From assembly GCA_001970855.1 (NCBI GenBank), contig LSSN01003382.1, forward strand, positions 1-13,400: a DNA stretch of 13,400 bases. Direction: 5' to 3'. This stretch comes from Smittium culicis (Eukaryota > Kickxellomycota > Harpellomycetes > Harpellales > Legeriomycetaceae). Positions 1-7,561 of this stretch are shown piece by piece. Numbering within the stretch: position 1 is the first letter of the stretch; each line of letters starts with the position of its first letter. The notes beneath the pieces are model-generated. The model had not been told where the DNA came from. It saw only the letters and a program-made list of their open reading frames with translations, and did no database searches. A program made the position numbers and the translations under genes.

Positions 1-431
1 CAGATATTTCTAAATGCAATAAGTTACCATAGGTAGCCAAACATGTTTCGAATAAAACAGCGTCATTACTAAATAAATTGATTTAAAAATTTAAGCACAT
101 AAGCATTAGTTAGTTACGTTTAAATAAATATTCAAGCGACTTAATTCCGAAATATGCAAAATTTTTCAAAATACTCAATAAGAAAATTTAAATGCCGAGT
201 TATTATGAAAAAAAGCAGATTTTAATTCTTTTTCTATTCGTATATATTAATAAATACATTCATTATATAAAAGCTCTATTGAAATTCAACGATTTCGATT
301 ATTATATTTTACACATTCAATATTCAACGCATTAGCTTTTCAGTTCACTAAACTTTCATTCTTTTTTGGTAGTATATGATGATGTTGATTTAATTCAGAT
401 TTGTTATTATTTTAAAAGTTGAAAATTATCG
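1..431. other. A+T-rich flank upstream of tRNA-Ser, no gene seen
   Basis: Both strands are broken by frequent stops in all frames. I see no exon-like island, repeat or RNA fold that I would defend. Eukaryotic tRNA promoters are internal, so no upstream promoter is expected here. Confidence 0.6.
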
Positions 432-513
432 GTCAGTATGTCCGAGTGGTTAAGGAGACAGATTCGAAATCTGTTGGGCTCTGCCCGCGCAGGTTCAAAT
501 CCTGCTGCTGACG
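432..513 (+). tRNA. tRNA-Ser, anticodon CGA
   Basis: This is a serine tRNA reading UCG codons. The cloverleaf closes fully. The 7-bp acceptor stem pairs 432..438 with 506..512, with one U-G pair (437-507). The D-stem is TCC/GGA (441..443 with 454..456). The anticodon stem pairs 458..462 with 470..474, with loop 463..469 and anticodon CGA at 465..467. A class II variable arm, GGGC-TCT-GCCC, lies at 476..486, and the T-stem GCAGG/CCTGC encloses TTCAAAT (494..500). The discriminator base is G513, as eukaryotic seryl-tRNA synthetase expects. There is no anticodon-loop intron and no encoded CCA, which fits a nuclear gene. The internal B box GGTTCAAATCC (492..502) matches the Pol III consensus. From memory, the variable arm and T-loop look most like fungal tRNA-Ser; this is a recollection, not a search. 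Confidence 0.97.
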
Positions 514-521
514 CTTATAGA

Positions 522-528
522 TTTTTTT
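522..528 (+). terminator. RNA polymerase III T-run terminator
   Basis: Seven consecutive T residues begin nine bases after the tRNA discriminator base. This is the usual Pol III stop signal. A second T-run lies a few bases past 535 and could act as a back-up. Confidence 0.85.
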
Positions 529-963
529 ATAAATTTACCCTTTTTTGGTTGACAATTAAATTTTGGATAAATATATTTTGTATATCGTAAATAAGTTGAT
601 AGAAATAATAGCGAAATTGTTTCTATTACCCTATGTTAAATAATTTACTTATCTAATCTTTTATTAACCATTTCTTAGTGTATTAACTTTGATGTAGAAA
701 ATTTTTTTTCGATGTATCTTCATGCGTTTTGCCGAAATTTGATTAGGTTTAAATTATTTTATCATTAAAATTTAATTAAAAATGTATCTTTAAATATTAA
801 TAAAAGCTTTAAGGTTATTTCTGCATATATTTTTTACTTTTTAAATATTCAAATATCGAAGAAAATTTTTAATAATCCTACTATATTATAGTTTAATTTG
901 GTAAATATAGTTTCTTATATCCAATATAGTTACTATATTCTCATTTATTTTATTTTCTTACAG
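529..963. other. A+T-rich spacer, nothing supported
   Basis: No open frame of note and no island of raised G+C. The right end, ...TTTTCTTACAG ending at 963, looks like a splice acceptor and is discussed with the next entry. Confidence 0.5.
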
Positions 964-1282
964 TTGTATGGAAATTTTTACATTTTCAAAAAAAATTAAT
1001 TTTTCAGGGCAAAAAAGATACTATTGTACGATTGACAAAAATAACAAAGATACTGCTGTTCCAGGCACCAATAAAAGACTAATTATTATTTTCTAACCTT
1101 GACTCTTTTATAGGTAGTAGAATTTATTTTTAGTATATTTTTAATTTTTATTTTACATGAGTATAAAATTAAATTATGTTTAAATAACTAATAAAAAATA
1201 AATTTAGGGCTGGGATTATTCGCTCTGTGTTATACAAGATGAGTTTTGTGTCGATATTTACCTTAACTCTTGAGTGAATAAA
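964..1282 (+). other. Exon-like island, possible 3' part of an unidentified spliced gene
   Basis: I do not recognise a product. A canonical-looking acceptor (TTTTCTTACAG) ends at 963 and is followed by a 42-codon open frame with an ATG at 968 and stop at 1094..1096. A second stretch opens after AAATTTAG (ending 1207) and runs 21 codons, GWDYSLCVIQDEF then CVDIYLNS, to TGA at 1271..1273. An AATAAA signal follows at 1277..1282. Before the second stretch a CTAAT-type branch-point candidate is visible. The two pieces do not join in a frame I could confirm. Open frames of this length arise by chance in DNA this A+T-rich, so the case rests on the acceptors, the coding-like residue mix and the poly(A) signal. 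Confidence 0.22.
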
Positions 1283-2060
1283 ATAAATAATAATCTAATT
1301 TTCAAAATTTAATATTTAGCTTTTACTTTTGCTTTGACTATTTTACATAGATAATATTTAACCAAAATTTTTTTTAGAGAAAATCCAACATTTAACGATG
1401 AAATTTATATGAAAAAATATATTTAAATATATACCGAATGGATTATATTTTATCTATTAATTATTAAATAAAAAATTCAATTTAAAATTAAAATGAAAAC
1501 TCCGTGTATTGAATTAAAGATTAATTGATATAGTGTTTTTTTTTATGATGATATAGTGCATTTGAAATTTTTAGCTTTTGATTTCTTGGATTGAAATCTT
1601 GAGTATATTTGCTTGTGAAGTTTATTATAAGCTTTTAATTTTAAAATAAAAAATTGGCTGAGAATTATAAATTTCCATTTAGATTGCTTCCACATATTTT
1701 AAAAAAATTAATAGAAGCTGTATACTCTAAATAAATTGTTAAACGCTATTTTCTAGGAATTATTGTGATTTTAAATTTTATATAAGATAAAAATTCAATA
1801 TTTTTTTATGCTTTTATTTTTTTTTTTTATACTCTATTATGAAACTTTTATATGTATATATCGCATAATGTAAATTAGTTTATGAGAATAAACACAATTT
1901 AAATTAAAAATATTTCCAAATGAAAATAAAAGTATTATAATAAACTTTAAATAATACTAACTTTTAATTTTTATTTTTAAAAAATTAAAGTTCTTATATT
2001 TAGCTCAGAATTTTTGGTAAACTGGTCATTTTTTAAGACTAAATTATATTTAAAAAAGTT

Positions 2061-2108
2061 TATAATCATGATTAATTATTATTTATCAGATAGTATATCA
2101 TGATTATA
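2061..2108. repeat. 12-bp inverted repeat with 24-bp spacer
   Basis: TATAATCATGAT (2061..2072) is the exact reverse complement of ATCATGATTATA (2097..2108). Each arm contains an ATCATGAT palindrome core. No direct repeats or other transposon marks were seen around it. Confidence 0.75.
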
Positions 2109-2174
2109 CAGAATAATTCTTACTTTAAAAATATTAGCAGTAATAAATATTTGAGTATAATTAGACTATTTTTC

Positions 2175-2197
2175 AGTGTATAATTATGTTATACACT
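2175..2197. repeat. Compact hairpin, 9-bp arms, 5-nt loop
   Basis: AGTGTATAA (2175..2183) pairs perfectly with TTATACACT (2189..2197) around the loop TTATG. It lies only 66 bases past the previous inverted repeat. There is no neighbouring gene whose transcript it could terminate. Confidence 0.7.
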
Positions 2198-3340
2198 ATT
2201 AAATAAAATTCTTATTGAGTTTAATTGCTCTATCATATTTTTTTCCTCAAAATTATTTCTAAATTAAAATCGTTTAAAATTTTACTAAATTATAAAATTT
2301 GGCGTCAATAAATAATTTAAACTTGAGCTTATTTTTTAAAAATAGAAATCTTTGAATAATCAAAATAATAATCCTTAACTTTTTATAAATTCGGGTTTAG
2401 TGTTTGTAACAAGATTTAAAGTCACTAATAAATTTGTTGGAAAATGGTAAATTCGTCATATCATTAACAAATTCTAAAAATTCCAAAATTCCAATTTTGA
2501 AAGTAATTATAATCAAAGATAAATCAAAATAATTATATAAAATTATCGGGTAAAATATATTCAGATATTATAAATTGATAAATTTACATTTATTTAATAT
2601 CCAAATATCTATTTATCACTGAATTTCGGATACTTCATAATCACACCGTTATAAAAAATTTTATGATATTTCTCATACATTTTTTGAAATATCATCTAAA
2701 TATCCCTAATTTAATTTTTTTTACTTGAAGCTGTTCAGAATAAAATGTTCTTTATAAAAAATGTATGGATAAAAAATTTGAGGAACAGAGTTATATAAGT
2801 TTGATTTTTGGTTATTTTTATTTTTGATTAAAATCGTGCAAATATCTTTATATATTTTATCACCAAGTGGGATAATATGGATAATGGATCTATATTAGCA
2901 CCAAATCATACAAAAGTGTCACAAAAAAAATTTTTTTATCGTGTAAAATTTATAAGATTATTGGATTCTTGTGATGTGATATTATTTTAGAGGTTTTTAT
3001 TGGCTCAAGATTTTTTTATTTATTTCCCGTCTATCTTAGCAACATTGATAGAAATAAATAGAATAAATTAATTACTAAACATAACAGAATTGACTTTTAA
3101 AGTAAGTTGAAATGTAGTAAGTAAATACAGTCCATACTTAATTAAAGTAACATTGTTCATTTCTATGTTATTTAAATATCAGGAAATTTTTTCGGGGTTT
3201 GAGTCGTGTCGATCAAATTATTTCGGGATCTTTTGCTCCTAGGTTAATTTTTATTTGTATGCTTTATATTTTATATTTTTTAAATTTAGAGTTGTTTGTA
3301 TTGTCCAGTTTTTTACACAAGATAAAAATTTTAAATCTTG

Positions 3341-3359
3341 AGCTGGTATCCAACCAGCT
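3341..3359. repeat. Short perfect hairpin, 7-bp arms
   Basis: AGCTGGT (3341..3347) pairs with ACCAGCT (3353..3359) around the 5-nt loop ATCCA. It is unusually G+C-rich for its surroundings. No function is inferred. Confidence 0.6.
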
Positions 3360-3450
3360 TTTAGGGATATTTTAATCAGCATCTATCATATATTTTAGTT
3401 TTTGATACCGGAAATTTACTAAATTCGTGGTTTTTTCTGTCTGATATATG

Positions 3451-3484
3451 CTGAAGTTACAGCTACTGCAGCTGAATTCTTCAG
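3451..3484. repeat. Two-stem hairpin in a G+C-raised island
   Basis: The outer arms CTGAAG (3451..3456) and CTTCAG (3479..3484) enclose the inner arms CAGCT (3460..3464) and AGCTG (3470..3474). A small internal loop separates the stems and the apical loop is 5 nt. A related but non-pairing sequence lies at 9480..9509. Confidence 0.5.
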
Positions 3485-3545
3485 GGTTCTTGTAACTTTG
3501 TTGAGGGCTGACATGACTTTGGCCTTATTTTAAGCAATTTTGTTT

Positions 3546-5030
3546 TGGAAATATATTTTTAATTTATTTATAGCTTTGATTTGGACAGCGTGGGCTAATG
3601 TATATTTTTTATTTATTTATAAAGTTGATTAAAAAATTAAAGAGAAAGATTTACTAGATTTATAAAAAATTAGTATGAAAATTCTTTGTCTCAATAGGAA
3701 AAAATTATACTCCTAAAAATTTTCGATATCCTTCCTGTTGTAGGAATTTTCCTGTGTTTATTTAAGGTTTTTTTTTCTGAGAGTTATGTATTTCAAATTC
3801 GTCTAGTGATTTTATTGTAACTTTTTAATCGCTAAATGCTAAAAAAAATTACCGAATTGGTCAAGTTTTGGAAGTCTTTATATGATATTCTTAAGTATTA
3901 AATTGAAATTATTGCTTTTTTAAAATTAAATTTGAATAGTAGAAATGAAAATATTGAAGTAAAGAGTATAAATGAGAGTAATTTATCAGGTATGCTCTTC
4001 ATTTCCACAAATATATATTGATTTTATTATGGATTATAACATAATTTAGTATTTGCACGTTTTTCTATTAAAAACAAAAATTTTTATGTATTCGTAATTA
4101 TATTGTTTTTATTAAATAGATTTGGCTAAATTTGATTGATCAAATTCATTCTACTGTCCGTTGAAGCGCTAAGCGTAGCAGGGCTATCATCCTTCCCCAT
4201 AAAACCTATTTTGGATCCATTATAATATATTTCAGTTATTTTATTTCTAGATATAAACTTGGTGAAATATAATTTTCATTAAAAAATTTTATTAGAAATA
4301 ATTTATAATACGTTTGAAATTGCTTAAATCGATTTTTTTTTAATATGTATAATCATATTTAATAAATGAAATAGGGATAGTTCTGGCATTTAAAGGCGAT
4401 TTTTGAACCATTTATAGATTTGAATTAAAGACTTTAGCTGTCTGGAAATAACAAATGGGAAATAATTGAGAATATCAATAATTAAGTCAGATTATGACGG
4501 TATCTTTTTATATCTTTTTTCTACTATATACAACTTTGAAAAACTAAGATATGATAAAATAATTTTTTCATACTTCAATAAAAAAATCATCTATTTACAA
4601 TGTGTGATTAATTAAACCTTAATGAAATATATTAGAATATATTTTGAGAATATATTATTCTTGGATTTATAACGACTAGAACGAAATAAAATGATCATAA
4701 TTTGGAGCTTAAATAATTCATTTTTCACTTGATTTACAATAAACAAAATTTTTTCTCACATAGCTTATATTTAATAAAATGAATTTATCAGTTAACATTC
4801 TAAGGTTACAAATATTAAGACTTTGAAAGCCAAGAAAGTTTGTATAGGGGTTCTTATTTTTAGTTTGATGTAAACGATATATTTTTTAAATGCTCTTAAG
4901 TACGATAAAGCTTTTAATACGTTAATTATGCTGAAAATTTTTTTTTGATTCATTATTCAATAGCTTCAAGCTTAAATAGATGTCGACATTTGAATAGTAA
5001 CGATATTTATAGACTTGGTGATAAATAAAG
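3546..5030. other. A+T-rich stretch with one isolated G+C-rich island
   Basis: Mostly featureless. The exception is 4151..4198, where 27 of 48 bases are G or C by my count. It is flanked on both sides by long A+T-rich sequence. Reading frames through the island are open on both strands but short (about 25 codons) and match nothing I know. A minus-strand frame of 69 codons at 4922..5131 overlaps the plus-strand candidate exon at 5031..5088. I could not attach it to any family. Confidence 0.45.
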
Positions 5031-5475
5031 TTTGGAGGAATAGAACTGATTTCGAGAGAAGCAAGATGTTTTTGGTTTTCTTTTGTTGGTACATAGTAAA
5101 ATAGTCTATAGCAGTAAATGGAAATCAGCATATCAGCTCAATATGCCATAAAAAACTTTAGTATTCTTGATCTATTATCTTGGTCAATATTATTTGATTT
5201 CTCGTAGGTACTCCGTTTGTTAATTATGAAAAAACGTTCGGTTGAAATAGATGACTAGGTTTTTCTTCATATATAGTAAACTTTTTCAATTAACGCGTCT
5301 TAACGGGATAGCCTCTCAAAATAAAGATTTTTTTTTTTCGCTCTCATTAATTTACTTTAAAAATTGAAAAAGAATTTTTGTAAAAAGAGCAATAAAAGAA
5401 CCTGGCACATGGTTTTATGGCGATAGATTTGAGGAGTTATCTGTGATGAAAAATTGGGTCCATAGTAGAAAATAG
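5031..5475 (+). other. Candidate spliced gene, three exon-like pieces, product unidentified
   Basis: Three plus-strand segments join with agreeing splice phases. Piece A (5031..5088) reads FGGIELISREARCFWFSF and ends in phase 1 at a GTACAT donor. Piece B starts at 5208 after CTCGTAG, completes that codon as glycine, reads TPFVNYEKTF and ends at 5240 at a GTTGAA donor, again phase 1. Piece C starts at 5399 (AG at 5397..5398) or 5389 and reads EPGTWFYGDRFEELSVMKNW. Its open frame stops at 5473..5475, or a GT at 5465 could lead to a tiny last exon. Aromatic and charged residues are mixed in a protein-like way and G+C is raised. I do not recognise the family and cannot place a start codon. It would converge tail to tail with APC10. 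The minus strand is also open across piece A, so this remains inference. Confidence 0.3.
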
Positions 5476-5527
5476 TGACATCGACTTGTTGCTATTTGAT
5501 TTCCAGCTAAATAAGTGGTATTATTTT

Positions 5528-5533
5528 TTTATT
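5528..5533 (-). promoter_or_regulatory. Possible poly(A) signal for APC10
   Basis: AATAAA on the minus strand, about 85 bases past the exon-4 stop and 8 bases past the alternative exon-5 stop. Such hexamers are common by chance in DNA this A+T-rich, so position is the only support. Confidence 0.3.
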
Positions 5534-5617
5534 ATCAAAATTATATAAAGTTAGTATTAACAAGTTTTTTCCTAAAAAATAAATATATAAATATAAATAT
5601 AAAAAAATTAAAAAATA

Positions 5618-6408
5618 TTACTTTTTAGGAGCATAGATATCCAATTTTCTTATTTTTGAGTTCGAGCCTTGCTGTGAATTAGCCAAGATAGCTATTCTCA
5701 GATATTTGGTTTTCAGCTTAATAGAATTATCAGAGAGAATAATACTAATATAGCCTTGTGGTTCGATTAGTTCTGCTGAAATTATTGTCTACGAATTATT
5801 TATAGCGATATTTGGCATTATAATGATGTTTTAAATTATTATAAAAATGAATAAAACTGAACTATGTATTCAGTATCAGAAACTCCAGATTGTATAAGAA
5901 TCTTTTCGGGCGTAAAGCTGTCATCCAATTCGTAATCTAAATATAAACCGACCATCTATAAAAAATAGTAACAATAATATGAAGGGTAATTGAAATATTT
6001 TATAGGTGTATATGAATTTTTAGAAAAGTTTAAATTTCATAGACAATAATATGAATCCTGTGAAATACTTGAATTGGGACCAAATAAGGGAAAATGAGAT
6101 CTACAAAGTGTGGCGTTTGGCAGTCGGATCTACCCGATTTTAAGTTTAAATTTTTGTAAGATTCAGTAAGTTGATTTGGGCAAAGGTTTTAATGATTCAA
6201 AAATTGATATATTAAACACAATTCAGATATATTGGTTCAGCATTGGTCTAAAATTAAAATCTGTTTAGATTTAAAAATAAAATATTAACTGCCAAAAAGT
6301 TTCTTCTGAACCATCTCGCATATTGGAGGTGGGAAAACCTGGTTTATTGCTCGATGTAGTCCAGATCGCTAGATCGCTGATTTCTTCTAAATCGTTATCG
6401 GATATCAT
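5618..6408 (-). CDS. APC10: Anaphase-promoting complex subunit 10 (APC10/DOC1), four exons
   Basis: APC10 is the DOC-domain subunit that helps the APC/C ubiquitin ligase bind degron-bearing substrates at mitosis. Exons, minus strand: 6408..6290, 6129..6069, 5955..5863, 5788..5618. The introns (160, 113, 74 bp) are all GT-AG and in phase, giving 147 residues. Landmarks seen: EISDLAIWTTSSNKPGF (residues 9-25), WQSD (39-42) with PH (46-47), GLYLDYELDDSFTPEKI (63-79), ELIEPQGY (97-104), LRIAILANSQQG (121-132), KIRKLDIYAP (136-145). Their order and spacing match the family from memory, but the sequence is strongly diverged. It is shorter than the roughly 185-residue human protein at both ends. The ATG at 6408 sits just after a T-rich AG acceptor (AG at 6413..6412), so an upstream coding or 5'-UTR exon is possible. 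The C-terminal IR tail known to bind TPR subunits is absent. An in-frame GT at 5621 and AG at 5573..5572 could swap the stop for a short exon ending at 5541. AATAAA (minus) lies at 5533..5528. Confidence 0.93.
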
Positions 6409-6573
6409 TATCTATAAATTAACAAAAAAAAAATATGATGCTAAGGTCAAAATGTATAAATTCAATACGCTTTTATAGTCAACTCATATTAGAATTTTAT
6501 TTGACTCTTAACAGGGTGGTAACTTTTTTTGGTCTATCAAAATTAGCCAACTGAATTTAATAATAATAGCTAA

Positions 6574-6833
6574 AGTCTGAAATTACAAAGCTATTGGTTT
6601 GCTATATTCTATCAGCAAATAGATAATTTTTGTCAAAGTATCAAAGAGCAAAAAGTGTCAATATTTTAAAGAGCGTTATATGAATAGGGGAGTTTTTTTT
6701 TTTTAGAAACAAAATTCGAATAGCTTTGTAGTTGGGGATATAATTTTCTGTACTACCCAACTAACCAACAAGATCCGAAGAGATAATTTAAAATATGAAA
6801 ACTTATATTATTGAGTGCAAGATTCTGAATAAA
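6574..6833 (+). other. Two exon-like pieces joined by a 52-bp intron, unidentified
   Basis: The first piece, 6574..6654, is open (SLKLQSYWFAIFYQQIDNF then CQSIKEQK). It ends in phase 0 at a GTGTCA donor. A run of twelve T residues and AG (ending 6706) forms a textbook acceptor. The second piece, 6707..6814, continues in phase 0 for 35 codons (KQNSNSFVVGDIIFCTTQL onward) to TGA, and AATAAA follows at 6828..6833. I do not recognise the protein and found no start codon. It would be transcribed away from APC10. The minus strand is also open across part of 6650..6770 and could instead carry an upstream APC10 exon. Frames this short are expected by chance here, so confidence is low. Confidence 0.22.
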
Positions 6834-7023
6834 GAGCGTGTTTTTTTTTCGGCTTATTTATATTCAACCGAAAATATTTTAAATTATATTTTTATTGGCT
6901 TAATATAACCGTATTTCCGTTTTCGATATAACTATTTGCTGAAATAATTTAACTTTCTAATATTTGGTTATATACCACATATCCTGTACTAATAGTGAAA
7001 TACCTTGCCGTGGTTTAGGGGCT

Positions 7024-7055
7024 TAGTAGTGCACTTTTCCCATTGCACCATACTA
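7024..7055. repeat. Stem-loop 1 of the G+C-raised block
   Basis: TAGTA (7024..7028) and GTGCA (7029..7033) pair with TACTA (7051..7055) and TGCAC (7044..7048). A 2-nt bulge (7049..7050) lies between the stems and the loop is 10 nt. Confidence 0.6.
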
Positions 7056-7070
7056 AAAGTTCATTAGTTT

Positions 7071-7098
7071 TACACTATCCTTGGTTAGGGGTAGTGTA
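7071..7098. repeat. Stem-loop 2 of the G+C-raised block
   Basis: TACACTATCC (7071..7080) pairs with GGGTAGTGTA (7089..7098). This makes a 10-bp stem with one T-G wobble and an 8-nt loop. It begins 15 bases after stem-loop 1. Confidence 0.65.
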
Positions 7099-7473
7099 GG
7101 CAACGATAAACGACATGGAGATAATCGCTTTCAGAGGAGGTCCATCTAGAAACAGGAGGAACCGATTCGCTCAGAACAATTTGGGGAAATATCTGCATAA
7201 GACCAACGTTTGACTCCCGCATGGATTTCACGATAAAAAAAAAAGCTTATTGTAAGAGTAGAAGGTTGATCATTCCCATTTTTGGGTAGGAGCCTGTTTT
7301 TTATTAATCCTGTTAGATGTAGGCTCATACTAGGAGCTCAATGATCTCAACGAATTCAATTTTGGCTGGAGCTAAAATAATTCCATAGTTACTTGTGGTT
7401 TCAGTTAACTTCTAACTAGATTTAGTTTATAGAGAAATCTTCCGGTTGGTAAACTTATTTGATTTCCGTTTAG

Positions 7474-7561
7474 TTATGCAGCTGATATACCGGCAGAGGA
7501 ATTTATTTGTATTACAATATTAGTTTTTATATTCCTTGCACCAACTTTACCATTATTTTAG
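7474..7561 (+). other. Short hydrophobic open segment after a good acceptor
   Basis: After TTTCCGTTTAG (ending 7473) a frame of 28 codons reads YAADIPAEEF then ICITILVFIFLAP TLPLF before a stop at 7559..7561. The second half would make one membrane helix. No donor partner or start was found and no family is recognised. Chance is a fair alternative. Confidence 0.15.

Larger units (their letters stand above)
1283..2850. other. A+T-rich non-coding stretch with two inverted repeats
   Basis: No coding frame is supported on either strand. The only structures I would defend are the two inverted repeats at 2061..2108 and 2175..2197, listed separately. Confidence 0.5.
2865..3545 (+). other. Patchwork of open segments, unidentified, possible exons
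   Basis: G+C is locally raised and several plus-strand segments look exon-like, but none matches a family I know. A 74-codon open frame runs 3151..3375. Within it, 3183..3242 is bounded by ATATCAG and a GTTAAT donor, and reads KFFRGLSRVDQIISGSFAPR. Upstream, an ATG-started frame, MDNGSILAPNHTKV, lies near 2878..2980 and is followed by a TATTTTAG acceptor ending at 2990. The opposite strand is also open around 3260..3390 and 3430..3530, so the sense strand is not settled. In this composition one frame of about 74 codons is expected by chance in a window of this size. Treat it as a place to look for transcripts, not as a gene. Confidence 0.18.
7010..7380. other. G+C-raised block of unknown identity with two stem-loops
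   Basis: By my count 142 of 360 bases in 7021..7380 are G or C (39%), about twice the surroundings. The left edge holds two related motifs, CCGTGGTTTAGGGG near 7008..7021 and CCTTGGTTAGGGG near 7079..7091, and two adjacent hairpins. The right half is open on minus in two frames. One is a 60-codon ATG frame (7146..7328) containing NGNDQPSTLTI and REIHAGVKRWSYADI. The other contains SESVPPVSRWTSSESDYLHV. A T10 run at 7235..7244 (A on plus) interrupts it. The composition and decayed frames suggest a degraded mobile element or gene remnant, but I see no terminal repeats, target-site duplication or family motif, so it stays unassigned. Confidence 0.35.

Noticed and set aside
4922..5131. 69-codon minus-strand ORF
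   Set aside because: Several frames of this length are expected by chance at this A+T content. It has no recognisable motif and overlaps the plus-strand candidate exon, which has agreeing splice phases.
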